From positions 1 to 25,631 of IMG/VR virus record IMGVR_UViG_3300030106_004315: a DNA stretch of 25,631 bases; one strand, 5' to 3'. The notes beneath the pieces are model-generated. The model was not told where the DNA came from and searched no databases. It was given only the letters and a program-made list of their open reading frames with translations. A program made the position numbers and the translations under genes. This DNA is from a virus. Below, one piece after another: positions 12,281 to 22,083 of this stretch (position 1 is the first letter of the stretch; each line of letters begins with the position of its first letter).

Positions 12281-14758
12281 GTGGGTGGGCCAACGGAGCA
12301 AAAGACAGATACTGTATTTATCCCTCCAGGTGAGGGTAGGCAGACCTTTTCTCCGATGCCTCTCGCATGGCAGGTAGAGAACTTCGAGTTGGGGTCTGAC
12401 GGCATTTTAAGTAGTGTCGTCGGACCTTCTATTTTAAGGGTCAAGGCTCAGGCGTTTATTTCGACGAACAAAGATGGATTTGAGGGGGCAGAAGTCACTC
12501 TCGATGACTTTGCCGTGTCTGCGTTTCCAGAGGACATGAACGACACGTCATTTAAGACCGGCGTCCCACAAAGCATCTTTTCAGCCGAGCTTCTCAACGG
12601 TGGCTGTCATATGCTGCTGTTTCGGATCGGCTCTCGCCTGTACTCTTTTAATGGCAGTTTTGGTGATGCTGACGAGGTTTTAGTTTCGGATCTTACGACT
12701 AGCGCGTCACCTGAAACAATGGATCAGTACGTCGTAATTAACGACAAGGTTGTCTTTTTCAACGGTTTAGACCGACCAAAAGTAATCACTTACGATGGTC
12801 GTGTGACGCCACTAGGGTTTAGTCAGCGGGCACCTGCGCCGGCAGTAAGTAGTCCTGGTCAGCCGGCTGAAGACGATGAATTAAACTACTACCCGAACTC
12901 TAGCGGATATTCTTGGAAGGGTCGGATTGGTACCCCAGGTGACGAGCTTCTAGGTAAGAAAGCTTCGCTGCTTAAAGGTAATTGGTACTATTACGTTCAG
13001 CATGAAGACATCAATGGAGACTTGTCGCAGATTTCAGTTCCCAGTGAGCCGGCGACGATCCATACAAATCAAGCCGACCCATTTGAAGGTATGTCCGTTG
13101 TGCCTGTTACCCAATTTGCGGCAAGTGTATCAGGCATGTTGAAGGGTATCGTAGGAAAGTCTGGCAAGCGTATAACGGCTAATACTTTACCTGATGGCAC
13201 TGAAGTAGATGACCTTACACGACGGTTCCTTATCCGTACTGTCGGTGAAGCTCCTGAGCATACGGTTGCAATACGTCTTTACCGCACTCCAGACACGCTA
13301 CATTCTGATGGGGTGCCTCGGCTCGTAGCTCGTATTCCTGGGGCAAGGCAGTTCTTTTTCGATGATAACGTTGCCGACCAAGAATTAGGATTTGAGTGGA
13401 CGGAGACTATTCCAGTTCCAATTTTTCGTGTCGCTTGCGCGCATCAGGGCCGACTTATCATTGCGAACGTGGACGGCAATCCTGGAATAGTCCGGCGCTC
13501 TCAGCCTGGATTTCCTGGAACGTTTAGTCGTGACGAGTATATTTTTCCTGACAGCACAGGCGACGAGATTACAGCACTTGCGTCGCATAACGGACAACTT
13601 GTCGCGTTCACGAAGGATTCTACGTATCTTATCGGGTCCGATTTTCAGTCGCCGGTACCCCTGTCTACCGGGATCGGCTGCATCGCACCCAAGTCTGTTC
13701 AATCGTTTGGTGACGGTAGCTTGATTTGGTTGGCTCACGATGGGTTTTATGGTTTGTCACCTCAAGGTGCGCTGGCTAAAATTAGTGATCCCATCAATAA
13801 GATTTTTACTGACGAGCTGAATAAATCTCGCTTTAAGTATGCGTGTTCCCTAGTCGACCCTATATCAAAAGAGTATCGTTGCTGTGTTGCGCAGAATGGT
13901 TCCTGGGAAAACTCATTGATGCTCTGTTTTGACGGTACTTATTGGCGTCGGCAGACTCTGGGGATTCACATCGCTGACATGTGTGTTCTGAGAGATCATA
14001 CTAAGCAATCGGTGGCGGTTGGATCTGATCCAAGAGAACGGAATGTGTTTCTTAACGGAACAGCTATAGGTCCTGTTTCGGGTTCGGTTGGAGTCCGTAA
14101 CCTTGTTGATTGTTCTCGGATTTTTGTTTTAAATCGTCAATCGACAGACTATTTCGGGCCTTCAAGGCGAGTTCGTTATCGGTCCAATTGGCTTCGTTCG
14201 GGTGAGTTCGGTTTGGTTCCGACACATGTTAGAACTTTGTACCTGGGCATGATGGACGCTTGGGTAGGAAAAGCAACGGTTCGATTCTTCCGCAACGGTT
14301 CTTGGGAGCCCATTGCAGAGATCAATGACTTGACGCTTTGTGGTCCTGACGATGGTTCGGGCATCGTCGTTGATCAAGCTGGTCAAGCTGTTGTGGGTAA
14401 AGCTCGGACTCGTAATTCTCGAGTTTTTTGGCGTCAGATTCCTGTGGGTATTGAAAACGCTAACTCGTGGGCTTTTGAGATTGAAATTGTAGGTAATCCT
14501 TCACCTGAGCCCGTGCAGCCGTTCGAGGGTGTTCCACTTGCAGGTTTTTCAACGGCTGATTTTTTCGCTCCGGAAAGAAAGATCTGGTCTTCGATTTACC
14601 GGAATCCTAAAGTTGGTAAAGAAGCGTTTAATGAGGCGATCAAGAAGCCGGAAACTTGGGAGCTTGGTAGAATTAGAATATTTGGGTTTGCTTTCGATCT
14701 TAGTGTCGCCACACAAGGAACACCACTTGGTCGAGTACCTTACCGTAAGGATACGTAA
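12281..14758 (+). CDS. Putative tail nozzle / stabilisation protein with beta-propeller, 825 aa
   Basis: The start is GTG at 12281 with GAGGTG five bases before it. The sequence has repeated four-stranded units with Trp/Tyr/Phe and Gly turns, as in beta-propellers: LLFRIGSRLYSFNGSFGD, QYVVINDKVVFFNGLDRP, ITALASHNGQLVAFTKDSTY (from about residue 430) and SLIWLAHDGFYGLSP. Then comes SDPINKIFTDELNKSRF (from residue 502) with YACSLVDPISKEYRCCV, a pattern I associate with P22 gp10-like phage stabilisation and tail-nozzle proteins. Such proteins form a hexameric tube below the adaptor and plug DNA. The last 200 residues look like an added domain. The gene is followed by a TAATG-coupled structural gene. 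Propeller fold is fairly clear; the nozzle role is by family resemblance and position. Confidence 0.62.
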   Translation: MGGPTEQKTDTVFIPPGEGRQTFSPMPLAWQVENFELGSDGILSSVVGPSILRVKAQAFISTNKDGFEGAEVTLDDFAVSAFPEDMNDTSFKTGVPQSIFSAELLNGGCHMLLFRIGSRLYSFNGSFGDADEVLVSDLTTSASPETMDQYVVINDKVVFFNGLDRPKVITYDGRVTPLGFSQRAPAPAVSSPGQPAEDDELNYYPNSSGYSWKGRIGTPGDELLGKKASLLKGNWYYYVQHEDINGDLSQISVPSEPATIHTNQADPFEGMSVVPVTQFAASVSGMLKGIVGKSGKRITANTLPDGTEVDDLTRRFLIRTVGEAPEHTVAIRLYRTPDTLHSDGVPRLVARIPGARQFFFDDNVADQELGFEWTETIPVPIFRVACAHQGRLIIANVDGNPGIVRRSQPGFPGTFSRDEYIFPDSTGDEITALASHNGQLVAFTKDSTYLIGSDFQSPVPLSTGIGCIAPKSVQSFGDGSLIWLAHDGFYGLSPQGALAKISDPINKIFTDELNKSRFKYACSLVDPISKEYRCCVAQNGSWENSLMLCFDGTYWRRQTLGIHIADMCVLRDHTKQSVAVGSDPRERNVFLNGTAIGPVSGSVGVRNLVDCSRIFVLNRQSTDYFGPSRRVRYRSNWLRSGEFGLVPTHVRTLYLGMMDAWVGKATVRFFRNGSWEPIAEINDLTLCGPDDGSGIVVDQAGQAVVGKARTRNSRVFWRQIPVGIENANSWAFEIEIVGNPSPEPVQPFEGVPLAGFSTADFFAPERKIWSSIYRNPKVGKEAFNEAIKKPETWELGRIRIFGFAFDLSVATQGTPLGRVPYRKDT

Positions 14759-17406
14759 TGCCTCACATTTTTCCTCGACGTTTTTTGCGTACTCGAGACA
14801 TTCTTGATCCGCGTGAGTTCAACGATGATATTCAACCTGCTCAGCAACTAATTGCAGGCAATCTTGACCGAACTAATTTTGACGCTAACAGCCTCAAAAC
14901 AGGGTTGCGACCAAGTCCGACAAGCGACACTCCAGAGCCTGAAGGTCCTTGTGTTGCTGCGGGTGCGTACTTTAATGTGTACACATCGAACGTTGAAAGT
15001 AAGCTACCCTTATACATATCTGGCTCCGACTACTCTACTAGATATAGCGATCGAAACCCACCTAACTTTGTTAAGCTTGACGGTTCTACATTTCGTCGAC
15101 CTGCTGCCGAAGATAACACTGACGCTAAGCCTTTTATTATTCCCAACAATGGTGCTTGGGCAGCGGTAGAGAATGCCGATTTATCTGCCGCAGAACAGAT
15201 TACATTTAGTTCTGGGTCGACCAAAGTTTGGATCACAGCCTATGCGCAGTATATTTGGCAAGGTTTCTATGAGTATAAGTCTCCATACATTTCGGGAACG
15301 AAAAGGTTTGCCTATAACGAAAACGTGACGACGCCAGATGTCGGTACTGGTCCGGAAAACACTTGGAGCGGTCATCACATGGCTAATCTCGCTCTGGCTG
15401 AGCAGAGATCGCTAAATCGTTTTTACCCAAGTGAGACTTGGGAAGCTTTGCCTACGGCAGAAACGCCCAATAACATCGCTAATTTAGAAGTGTACGATGC
15501 GTCATTTGCGTGGCCGTTAAACGAGGCTGAATCGGCACAGCAGGAACGTAGACGACCTAACCGTCAAGGCTACCATCACATCTCTCAAGGTTTTGAACCT
15601 TGCATGGTTCAGTTCGCACTGCGCGTAGACGGAAAAATCATTGAGGAAACAATTACGGGTAAGAATTTACCGTTTGAGGAAACCTCGCACGGAATCAGAG
15701 TCACCGACAGCCCGCCGGTAAAAACGGCATCCCAAGAGTCTATGGAGATGTTTAAGCAGTTGCGCGCTGAATTCATAGGTGACACCATTCATGAATTCTT
15801 GGACATTGACAACGATCCGCTTCTTGACTTTGTACGAACAGGCCAAAAGTCGTATCACTCGACCTCGACCTTAAAAGAGTCGTCGGAAGCGATACCAGGT
15901 CAAAAAATTAGATCATCTCGATCAGTCGCATATGGGCCAGAGGTGATGCCCGTCAGGCTTGGTTGTGTTGTTAGTTTGGAGCCGGGTAACCACACCATCG
16001 AACTAGTAGTTCGGCGTTTAGAACGTAAAAAAGGTCAGTTTAAAACTGGGGACTATGTTGGCGTGTTTAGTCGTCGGATGCTTGCTTTCGAGTGTCCGGT
16101 CCAGGCGCTGAGGTCTGAGAACGATTCCGAAGGTGCGAGTAGATCAGGTATGCGATCTCTCGATAATCTATCGGTACCTAACTTTTTGACTGAGGACCTA
16201 ATTACGCCGGAAAGAATGAACCAAGGCCGGGAGACGTTGGCGGCACGGGTCAACCAGGTCAGTGAAACTTACATTACGTCAAACTCGTTGTCTAATAAGT
16301 ATCTACCGTCGAAAGTAACTTTCAGCGCAACTGAGACTATTTCGCCAAGTTTCAGTATCAATAAGTACACGGGACTGTATGAATCTTTTGTGGACGAGAC
16401 ATATTGCCAGGCAATTTTTCCCGGTCGCATTTACGAGGGAACATCTTCCGGCAAACAAAACAATATTCTTAGTGACCGAGATGATGGTTGGTCGGATTAT
16501 AGTGGTGGAGCGGCTGCGACCACCGATAATGTCGGCTGGTATCAAGTACGTCGAACTACTGGCCAAGAATTAGGTATTGTCGACACTACCGGAGATATGA
16601 AAGTCGAACCCGGTGAGAAGTTGATTCTTTTTATGGATCTCGATGTGCGTAATATTGTACCGATTTACTCTCAAGAAGCAGAGGAAATGAGATCATCTAT
16701 TTTCTCTCTTACGGCTGAGGATACTCGAGAAAACTGGAACATGTGGGTTCAGCATCTTTTAGCCGAACGATATTTAGATTTGTTTGCCTTGTTTGCGATT
16801 GGTTACAAGCAAGACGGTGCTTGGAATATTATGACTGACCACGTACCTGCGATGTTAAACAACTTCAATTGGGTCAACCGAAAACCTACGTTTAATTGCT
16901 ACGAGAATGATGTGCCGATGAGTACTCTCGAGCTTGGTAATGAACACTGGTGGGACGCAGAGCCGGGATGGGAGTACCGAGAAGACATGGACTGGCACAG
17001 GCTGCTTAGGAAGACACATTTTTTTAAGGTAACTACGGACGCTCTCTTTTTCAGTGAGACAACCAAGGATTTTACGTTTGAATGTGATGGACGAGGCGAT
17101 CGAGTTTTTCCAAGTAACCTGGGAGTCAACGTACCGATTATGCAGGTTATTGAAAACAATACTGATACAACCATGAATATCAATGAGATCGGAGCGTTCG
17201 CGTCTACGTATGTTCCTGATGATTGGACACGAGGAATAAAACCAGGCACAGAAAGAGATTATCTTTTTGAAGTTGCTGAGATGTATCTACATTATAGCAG
17301 AGCGCATTCTGCCTGGGCTTCTCCCGTGGGAGGCCGCAAAATACTTGATGGTGTATTGGTGCGGTGGGGTGAAGGTCGACTAACTGCAATAAAGGTTACC
17401 AAGTGA
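14758..17406 (+). CDS. Virion structural protein, probably tail/collar fibre-type, 882 aa
   Basis: The ATG shares its A with the TAA of the previous gene (TAATG) and has AAGGA six bases upstream. The N-terminal DPREFNDDIQPAQQLIAGNL followed by DRTNFDANSL resembles an attachment segment I associate with tail proteins of aquatic phages. Residues about 160-440 hold strand-rich sequence with W167-QG-Y, a VDG turn at 290-292 and SLEPGNHTIEL at 406-416. The same landmarks occur in the same order in the next gene (323 aa), so the two seem related. Residues 450-882 are unique to this protein, rich in Trp/Tyr/Asp, and could contact the host or form a spike. There are no membrane segments and no obvious enzymatic motif. 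Confidence 0.6.
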   Translation: MPHIFPRRFLRTRDILDPREFNDDIQPAQQLIAGNLDRTNFDANSLKTGLRPSPTSDTPEPEGPCVAAGAYFNVYTSNVESKLPLYISGSDYSTRYSDRNPPNFVKLDGSTFRRPAAEDNTDAKPFIIPNNGAWAAVENADLSAAEQITFSSGSTKVWITAYAQYIWQGFYEYKSPYISGTKRFAYNENVTTPDVGTGPENTWSGHHMANLALAEQRSLNRFYPSETWEALPTAETPNNIANLEVYDASFAWPLNEAESAQQERRRPNRQGYHHISQGFEPCMVQFALRVDGKIIEETITGKNLPFEETSHGIRVTDSPPVKTASQESMEMFKQLRAEFIGDTIHEFLDIDNDPLLDFVRTGQKSYHSTSTLKESSEAIPGQKIRSSRSVAYGPEVMPVRLGCVVSLEPGNHTIELVVRRLERKKGQFKTGDYVGVFSRRMLAFECPVQALRSENDSEGASRSGMRSLDNLSVPNFLTEDLITPERMNQGRETLAARVNQVSETYITSNSLSNKYLPSKVTFSATETISPSFSINKYTGLYESFVDETYCQAIFPGRIYEGTSSGKQNNILSDRDDGWSDYSGGAAATTDNVGWYQVRRTTGQELGIVDTTGDMKVEPGEKLILFMDLDVRNIVPIYSQEAEEMRSSIFSLTAEDTRENWNMWVQHLLAERYLDLFALFAIGYKQDGAWNIMTDHVPAMLNNFNWVNRKPTFNCYENDVPMSTLELGNEHWWDAEPGWEYREDMDWHRLLRKTHFFKVTTDALFFSETTKDFTFECDGRGDRVFPSNLGVNVPIMQVIENNTDTTMNINEIGAFASTYVPDDWTRGIKPGTERDYLFEVAEMYLHYSRAHSAWASPVGGRKILDGVLVRWGEGRLTAIKVTK

Positions 17407-17413
17407 GGTTTTG

Positions 17414-18385
17414 ATGCCAAGAATTACACTACCTACATTGCCCGCTACAAACGAGCCTTTGCTTAGAGAAAAAAGTTTTAGTGACGTCAACGACGCTTAC
17501 ACAGCATCCGTTTATGCGCGCACAGATGCTGCCGATCCAGACTCTGGGATCATGTCTACTCTCAATGGACGGTTAACAGTTAATAACTTGGGTAATCAAT
17601 TTGAGGTCAAGGCAGAACACATTCAACCCGAGCAGGCTACTTTAGCTCGGTCTGCTTCGATGTTAGACACTTCTACGATTTACGGAAACGGGACAGTTGA
17701 CCCAGTTATTGGTATTCAGGCAGGTGAAAGATTTTTTACTTTACCTGGCTGTTCTCTTCGCTGGTATCAACCATACGCGACCACTGTTTCTTTGATGAAT
17801 TGGTCATTTTTCGTAAGTTTTAACTGTTGGAGAGGTGCATATCTAAGTTTAGAAAGCGAGTTTAAAGATAACGTCAATACACCGATTACGCTCCGCTGTG
17901 TGCTCGATGGATCTGTAGTTTCGGGTAGTCGGCGTTACTTGGGGCAGAACATGTTTCACTGTTTGTCTCCTGGCGCTAAAGGTGGATCTGATGGACCGAC
18001 TGTTGGGCCTGGATGCGAGGCAGTTGATTTTTGGAAACGAAAACAACAACCCGACAAACTAGAGCTTGCTTCATTTTCTCTACCGTCTACCGCTCTTGAC
18101 ATTCCGTACATAGAAAACCGCGGCAAAAACGGCGGTAATCCACAATACGTTCAAACAGAGGCGCACAGTGCGACTCAGTTCGACTTGCATCACATGACGT
18201 CACTTTCTAAGGGCTGGCATGAAATAAACGTTGAGTGCTCGATTGCGACGCCGGATGACCCAGGCGTACTAGTTCAAAATAAAGGCAACAAAAGCCGAGG
18301 CCCCCTAAAAGGCAGGGGTTATTTTAATTTGTTAGGTAAACTAAGCCTTGGTATTCGAAACGCTCGCGTACTAAACTTGTTATGA
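17414..18385 (+). CDS. Shorter relative of the 882-residue structural protein, 323 aa
   Basis: The ATG at 17414 is preceded by GAGG at 17405-17408 (five-base spacer, overlapping the previous stop region); a TTG directly upstream is rejected. The N-terminus has a similar attachment-like stretch (NNLGNQFEVKAEHIQPEQAT). It then follows the landmarks of its neighbour: W139-RG-Y, LDG at 164-166, and SLSKGWHEINVE at 263-274. It ends after a strand-rich tail (GKLSLGIRNARVLNLL) where the neighbour goes on for another 430 residues. It is probably a minor virion protein of the tail or collar. The relation is judged by eye from motif order and is not an alignment score. Confidence 0.6.
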   Translation: MPRITLPTLPATNEPLLREKSFSDVNDAYTASVYARTDAADPDSGIMSTLNGRLTVNNLGNQFEVKAEHIQPEQATLARSASMLDTSTIYGNGTVDPVIGIQAGERFFTLPGCSLRWYQPYATTVSLMNWSFFVSFNCWRGAYLSLESEFKDNVNTPITLRCVLDGSVVSGSRRYLGQNMFHCLSPGAKGGSDGPTVGPGCEAVDFWKRKQQPDKLELASFSLPSTALDIPYIENRGKNGGNPQYVQTEAHSATQFDLHHMTSLSKGWHEINVECSIATPDDPGVLVQNKGNKSRGPLKGRGYFNLLGKLSLGIRNARVLNLL

Positions 18386-18405
18386 TTTTTTAGTTGGGGT
18401 CTGGT

Positions 18406-19164
18406 ATGAACCTATTGTTTCCTGATTTTCGGCTATCGCACTGGCTTGGATTTTTTGCAGCGTACATTTTTTGTTTGCTGGACGTCAGCCCTGAATATCC
18501 TGATACGTCTCTTGCATTTCTGCCCGTTCTCGGTGGTATTGCTCTAGCTGCAGGGGTCGGAACCTCTATTTACGGTGCCTACAAGGCGGATCAGCGGCAG
18601 AAAGAGGCCATTGCTGCACAGAAGGCGGCGGAGAAACAACGTCGAGCCGACATTAAAAAGGCTTATGGTGGTGAGGCGAAGGCCGCTAAATCCAGGCTTA
18701 AAAGGCCCGACCAGTATGGCTTGAGCAAGGCGCGTCAGCGTGAGGGCACTCAAGAAATTACGCGCTCGGCACAGGCGGCAACGAAGAGTCAGTTGGCTGA
18801 GCTTGATCGTGGTGCGGGGGCCGCTCCTTTTGCTTCTGGTCGACGTGAGGCCATCAAGCGAAACGTTGCAGGCCAAACGCTTGCTGCGACGGGTGCTGGT
18901 CGCCTGGGCACTGCGCGACTTTCCGAAGATGTGGCCCAACAACAGCAGGCTGCTGACAGGGCGATCACATCGAACTATGCATCTATGCTGGCCGGTCTCC
19001 CCGCTTCCCAGGTTCCGAGCATGATGATGCAATCGAAAGGCATGGGAGAGCGCATGGCTGGGATTGCGGGTCAAGCAATAACAGGCGCAGCGATTATGGG
19101 AGCGTTCTCTGGTCCAGGTAAGCCTGCCCTTGGCGGCGCGTCACAGTACGCTGGGCCTGTATAG
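18406..19164 (+). CDS. Putative small internal/ejection virion protein with membrane-prone N-terminus, 252 aa
   Basis: ATG at 18406 is chosen over the in-frame TTG at 18394; GGGGT lies five bases upstream. Residues about 13-25 (WLGFFAAYIFCLL) and 35-59 (a Gly/Ala-rich segment, VLGGIALAAGVGTSIYGAY) could span a membrane. Next come a charged helix (60-85), a basic Ala/Gln-rich middle, and a final Gly/Ala/Met-rich tail with a third mildly hydrophobic stretch (AGIAGQAITGAAIMGAF). This plan, and its place before two giant soluble proteins, resemble T7 gp14, which forms a pore in the outer membrane during DNA ejection. The resemblance is in architecture and gene order, not in proven sequence identity. 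Confidence 0.55.
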   Translation: MNLLFPDFRLSHWLGFFAAYIFCLLDVSPEYPDTSLAFLPVLGGIALAAGVGTSIYGAYKADQRQKEAIAAQKAAEKQRRADIKKAYGGEAKAAKSRLKRPDQYGLSKARQREGTQEITRSAQAATKSQLAELDRGAGAAPFASGRREAIKRNVAGQTLAATGAGRLGTARLSEDVAQQQQAADRAITSNYASMLAGLPASQVPSMMMQSKGMGERMAGIAGQAITGAAIMGAFSGPGKPALGGASQYAGPV

Positions 19165-19173
19165 GAGATTTAA

Positions 19174-22083
19174 ATGTCAGGCTTTAATTCTATTCAACTG
19201 GCTACGGCTATACGCACGGGTAAACGTCCGGAAGATGTGAACTCGACAGAAGTTAAGCAGACAATTGCTGACTTGGGGTTTACCGAGCAAGTTGATGTTA
19301 CGACTAAGCTTTCAAAAGAAATACGTTTGGTCGAAAAAGAAATTTACCTCCGAAAGAAAGACTACCTGAATGACGCGCTTGCGTATCAGAAGACTCAGTC
19401 TGATTTGGTTAAGAAGTTTAGTGATCCGCTTCACGCGAACTTACGAGCTAGTCGAAAGGATTTCGCTGCTAGCGCACGAAAAACAGCGCAGGCATTTGAC
19501 TCGCTGCTGGAAAAAATGAAGGTCCCCGATCGCAGACCATTATCTAAGTACGAAGATGCGATAATTAAAGATACGCCCACGGTGGGGTCGAAAGCTCAGG
19601 CAGCAGTTAATTTTTTGACGCGGCCCAACCCGTTTGACTCGGGTATGAGTTTTGTTGATCAGACTCAGCCTGACGCGAACGCGGGCGTTTTTCAGTTGCT
19701 GGAAAAATTCAACGATGATTTTGGTGCGGAACTCATCCAGTTCGACAAAAACAACAACATTACGAACTTAGATGAGTTGTTTGACTATCGAAACTCTCCG
19801 CTAATTAGAACAGGAGCATTGACTCCAGCGCAAGTAAAGCGTTTGGCGGATACTGAGACGAACGTCATTAGGGAGTATCAACGAAACAAAGATCGAATCG
19901 ATGCCACGTACACCAAGCTCAGAGACGCAAACGATAAGATAAAATTTGCCGCCACGCAGTTGGAGGCTCCCGCCATGACGGCGGATCAAATCATGGACAT
20001 CAACGACGGGATCGCGGATCGCCTGACCTCGATGCAAGAAATTGCCATGGAAGGTGGCGGGTTCGACGCTCTCGATTCGGATCAGCTTCGTGATGACGTA
20101 CAGCAAACGAAGTATCTTGAGAAGTCTCGAGACCGTCTCTATGCGTTGATGGATGCCGAGGAAGGCGAAGGTCCCGTCCAATCTAGGTATCAGAAGACCC
20201 TGGCTAAGATTATTGGTAGCGATGCTTATCAGGCGTGGGCCGCGGACCATGGTTTCGACGAGCTTGGTCGTGTTGATCGAGACGCTGACGGCAACATTGA
20301 CCCGAGCACGTATGTACAGGGTCGCGATGATCTTTCTTCAGTTCGGGCTTTCAACCGCGAACAAAAGCGGGGTGCAGGTCGCTATGGTTTCCGGAGTATT
20401 GGCACTGGTGAGATCGTACGTTTTGAGCTTGGCGGTCAGCAGTACATTGGCGAGCGTCTCAAGTATCACGCGTCAGACCCCCCAGGAGCCGTTCGTGTGA
20501 TGGTCGGTGAAGGCGAACCCATGCTGGTTATGCCTGGTGATGTCCCGCACATTGATGTCATTGAGCGTCGACCTGATAGGGTCTCACCCCTGGCGAGGAA
20601 AGCAACACGTCGGTTCCAGCGGATGAAGGGCAAAATTGATGCGGCACGCCGACGGGCCAGCGGAGATGATCCTGGCTACACTGGTGATGCGGCAATCACG
20701 GACGACGGTAGTTTGATTACCGACGCGGAAGGCCGCTATATTAGTGCCGAAGAATACGACACCATGCGGGAAGAAGCTTTGGCGAAGGGTCAAGTTTCAG
20801 GTCAGCTTGTCGATGGTGTTCCTTATCTGACTACGGGTGACGAACGTGTTTTTCGTTTGGAACCGGACGCTAAAGCAGGCGGTCTAAACTTGGTTGAGGT
20901 AATGCAAGACGGTGCCGAAGATGGTGGACAAGAGTACGCTAAGGTTTTCGGTATTGCTGACAAGCGTCGGGCAGGGATACCTGTTTATGATAAAGATGGG
21001 AATCTTGTCGAAATCAAACCCGTCACAGCAGAAGATATTGCTTCCGGTCGAATAGACAATTTTGGCCTCGAAATGAGAGAGGGTGAAGAGGGGTATGATC
21101 CTGAAGATCAGGCAAGATTTGATGCTGTTACTGAGCAGCAAAAGTTGTCGGTAACTCCAGAGTCTTTGAACCTTAAAGTTACTACGGGCGAGTTTGATCC
21201 TATGGCGGGTGCCCCTGTTGATCGTGAGACAACGATTAACGGTATGACTATGCGCTACATTAGTGACCAGCCGAAGTCTCCAGCCCGGAAAGCTGAGGAG
21301 GCTAAGCCTCCGCCGAGAGAGACACCCGAGACGGATCCTCCGATCGGAACAGATGAGGAAGATATAAAGGAAACTGTAGAGGCTGAAGCTCAGGCTAAGG
21401 TCGATGCGACTGCGACTGACGCGGCGAAGAAGGCGGCCACGGCGGCGGCAGAGGACACTCCACCGACTCCTGCGGAAGAGAAGCCTGGCGAAGCTGTGAT
21501 TCCTACAGCAGTTGCTGATGCGCCTGCGGGCACGACTAGCTTGGAAGCTTCTATTGCCTTTAGAGATCAGGGGCCTGCGGCGCTTGAGGCTGCTCGTGCT
21601 GCGGCTACACTTGGTCAGCCTAATGCTAAGGAATTGGCTCAGAAGTACATGAATATGGCGAAGGCTGCGGGGTCTGAGCCTGAGCCGATCACGATGTTTG
21701 ATGATAAAGAGCGAGAAGCTTATAAGTTGAAGCTCGCGGGACAGAGAACTCAATCATCGGATCAATCTAAGCGGCAAGAGCTTGTTAAGGCGTTCAAGGA
21801 AACTGGCCTCGATGATTCGAAGCCGCCACCACCAGCCCCGCCAGCGACTACAACACCTCCGGTAGTAGCTCCGAAGTCTACGGATGATCCGAGTAGTGAC
21901 GCGCAGAAGCCCGTAACTGCGACGGCTCCCGGTCAGGGTGGGCCGCCCAGGGGTAATCCGGTCGATATGGGTGGTAGTCCTGATGAACTCAAGAAAAGAC
22001 TTGAAGAAAACCGGCGAATCAGAGAAGCGGCGAAACAAAGAGCGGCTGCCCAAGAGGGGTCTTCAGCAGGAGGAACACCATGA
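19174..22083 (+). CDS. Putative large internal/ejection virion protein, 969 aa
   Basis: The ATG follows AGGAG (19163-19167, overlapping the previous stop) by six bases. Residues 1-340 are charged and helical with likely coiled coils (KLSKEIRLVEKEIYLRKKDY; YQRNKDRIDATYTKLRDAND). An EF-hand-like calcium loop, DRDADGNIDPST, lies at 368-379. Residues about 390-700 are mixed and beta-rich, with a basic patch near 480-510. From about 700 to 950 the chain is low complexity (Glu/Ala then Pro-rich) and probably disordered, ending in a short charged helix. It lacks membrane segments. By order and size it matches the second ejection protein of T7-like phages (gp15 position). No family match is claimed. 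Confidence 0.5.
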   Translation: MSGFNSIQLATAIRTGKRPEDVNSTEVKQTIADLGFTEQVDVTTKLSKEIRLVEKEIYLRKKDYLNDALAYQKTQSDLVKKFSDPLHANLRASRKDFAASARKTAQAFDSLLEKMKVPDRRPLSKYEDAIIKDTPTVGSKAQAAVNFLTRPNPFDSGMSFVDQTQPDANAGVFQLLEKFNDDFGAELIQFDKNNNITNLDELFDYRNSPLIRTGALTPAQVKRLADTETNVIREYQRNKDRIDATYTKLRDANDKIKFAATQLEAPAMTADQIMDINDGIADRLTSMQEIAMEGGGFDALDSDQLRDDVQQTKYLEKSRDRLYALMDAEEGEGPVQSRYQKTLAKIIGSDAYQAWAADHGFDELGRVDRDADGNIDPSTYVQGRDDLSSVRAFNREQKRGAGRYGFRSIGTGEIVRFELGGQQYIGERLKYHASDPPGAVRVMVGEGEPMLVMPGDVPHIDVIERRPDRVSPLARKATRRFQRMKGKIDAARRRASGDDPGYTGDAAITDDGSLITDAEGRYISAEEYDTMREEALAKGQVSGQLVDGVPYLTTGDERVFRLEPDAKAGGLNLVEVMQDGAEDGGQEYAKVFGIADKRRAGIPVYDKDGNLVEIKPVTAEDIASGRIDNFGLEMREGEEGYDPEDQARFDAVTEQQKLSVTPESLNLKVTTGEFDPMAGAPVDRETTINGMTMRYISDQPKSPARKAEEAKPPPRETPETDPPIGTDEEDIKETVEAEAQAKVDATATDAAKKAATAAAEDTPPTPAEEKPGEAVIPTAVADAPAGTTSLEASIAFRDQGPAALEAARAAATLGQPNAKELAQKYMNMAKAAGSEPEPITMFDDKEREAYKLKLAGQRTQSSDQSKRQELVKAFKETGLDDSKPPPPAPPATTTPPVVAPKSTDDPSSDAQKPVTATAPGQGGPPRGNPVDMGGSPDELKKRLEENRRIREAAKQRAAAQEGSSAGGTP

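Noticed and set aside
20884-21753. Long leftward open frame (289 residues) opposite the 969-residue gene
   Set aside because: It is Arg/Leu/Ser-rich in the way expected of the antisense of a Glu/Ala-rich gene, lacks a ribosome site, and lies in the middle of a continuous rightward operon.
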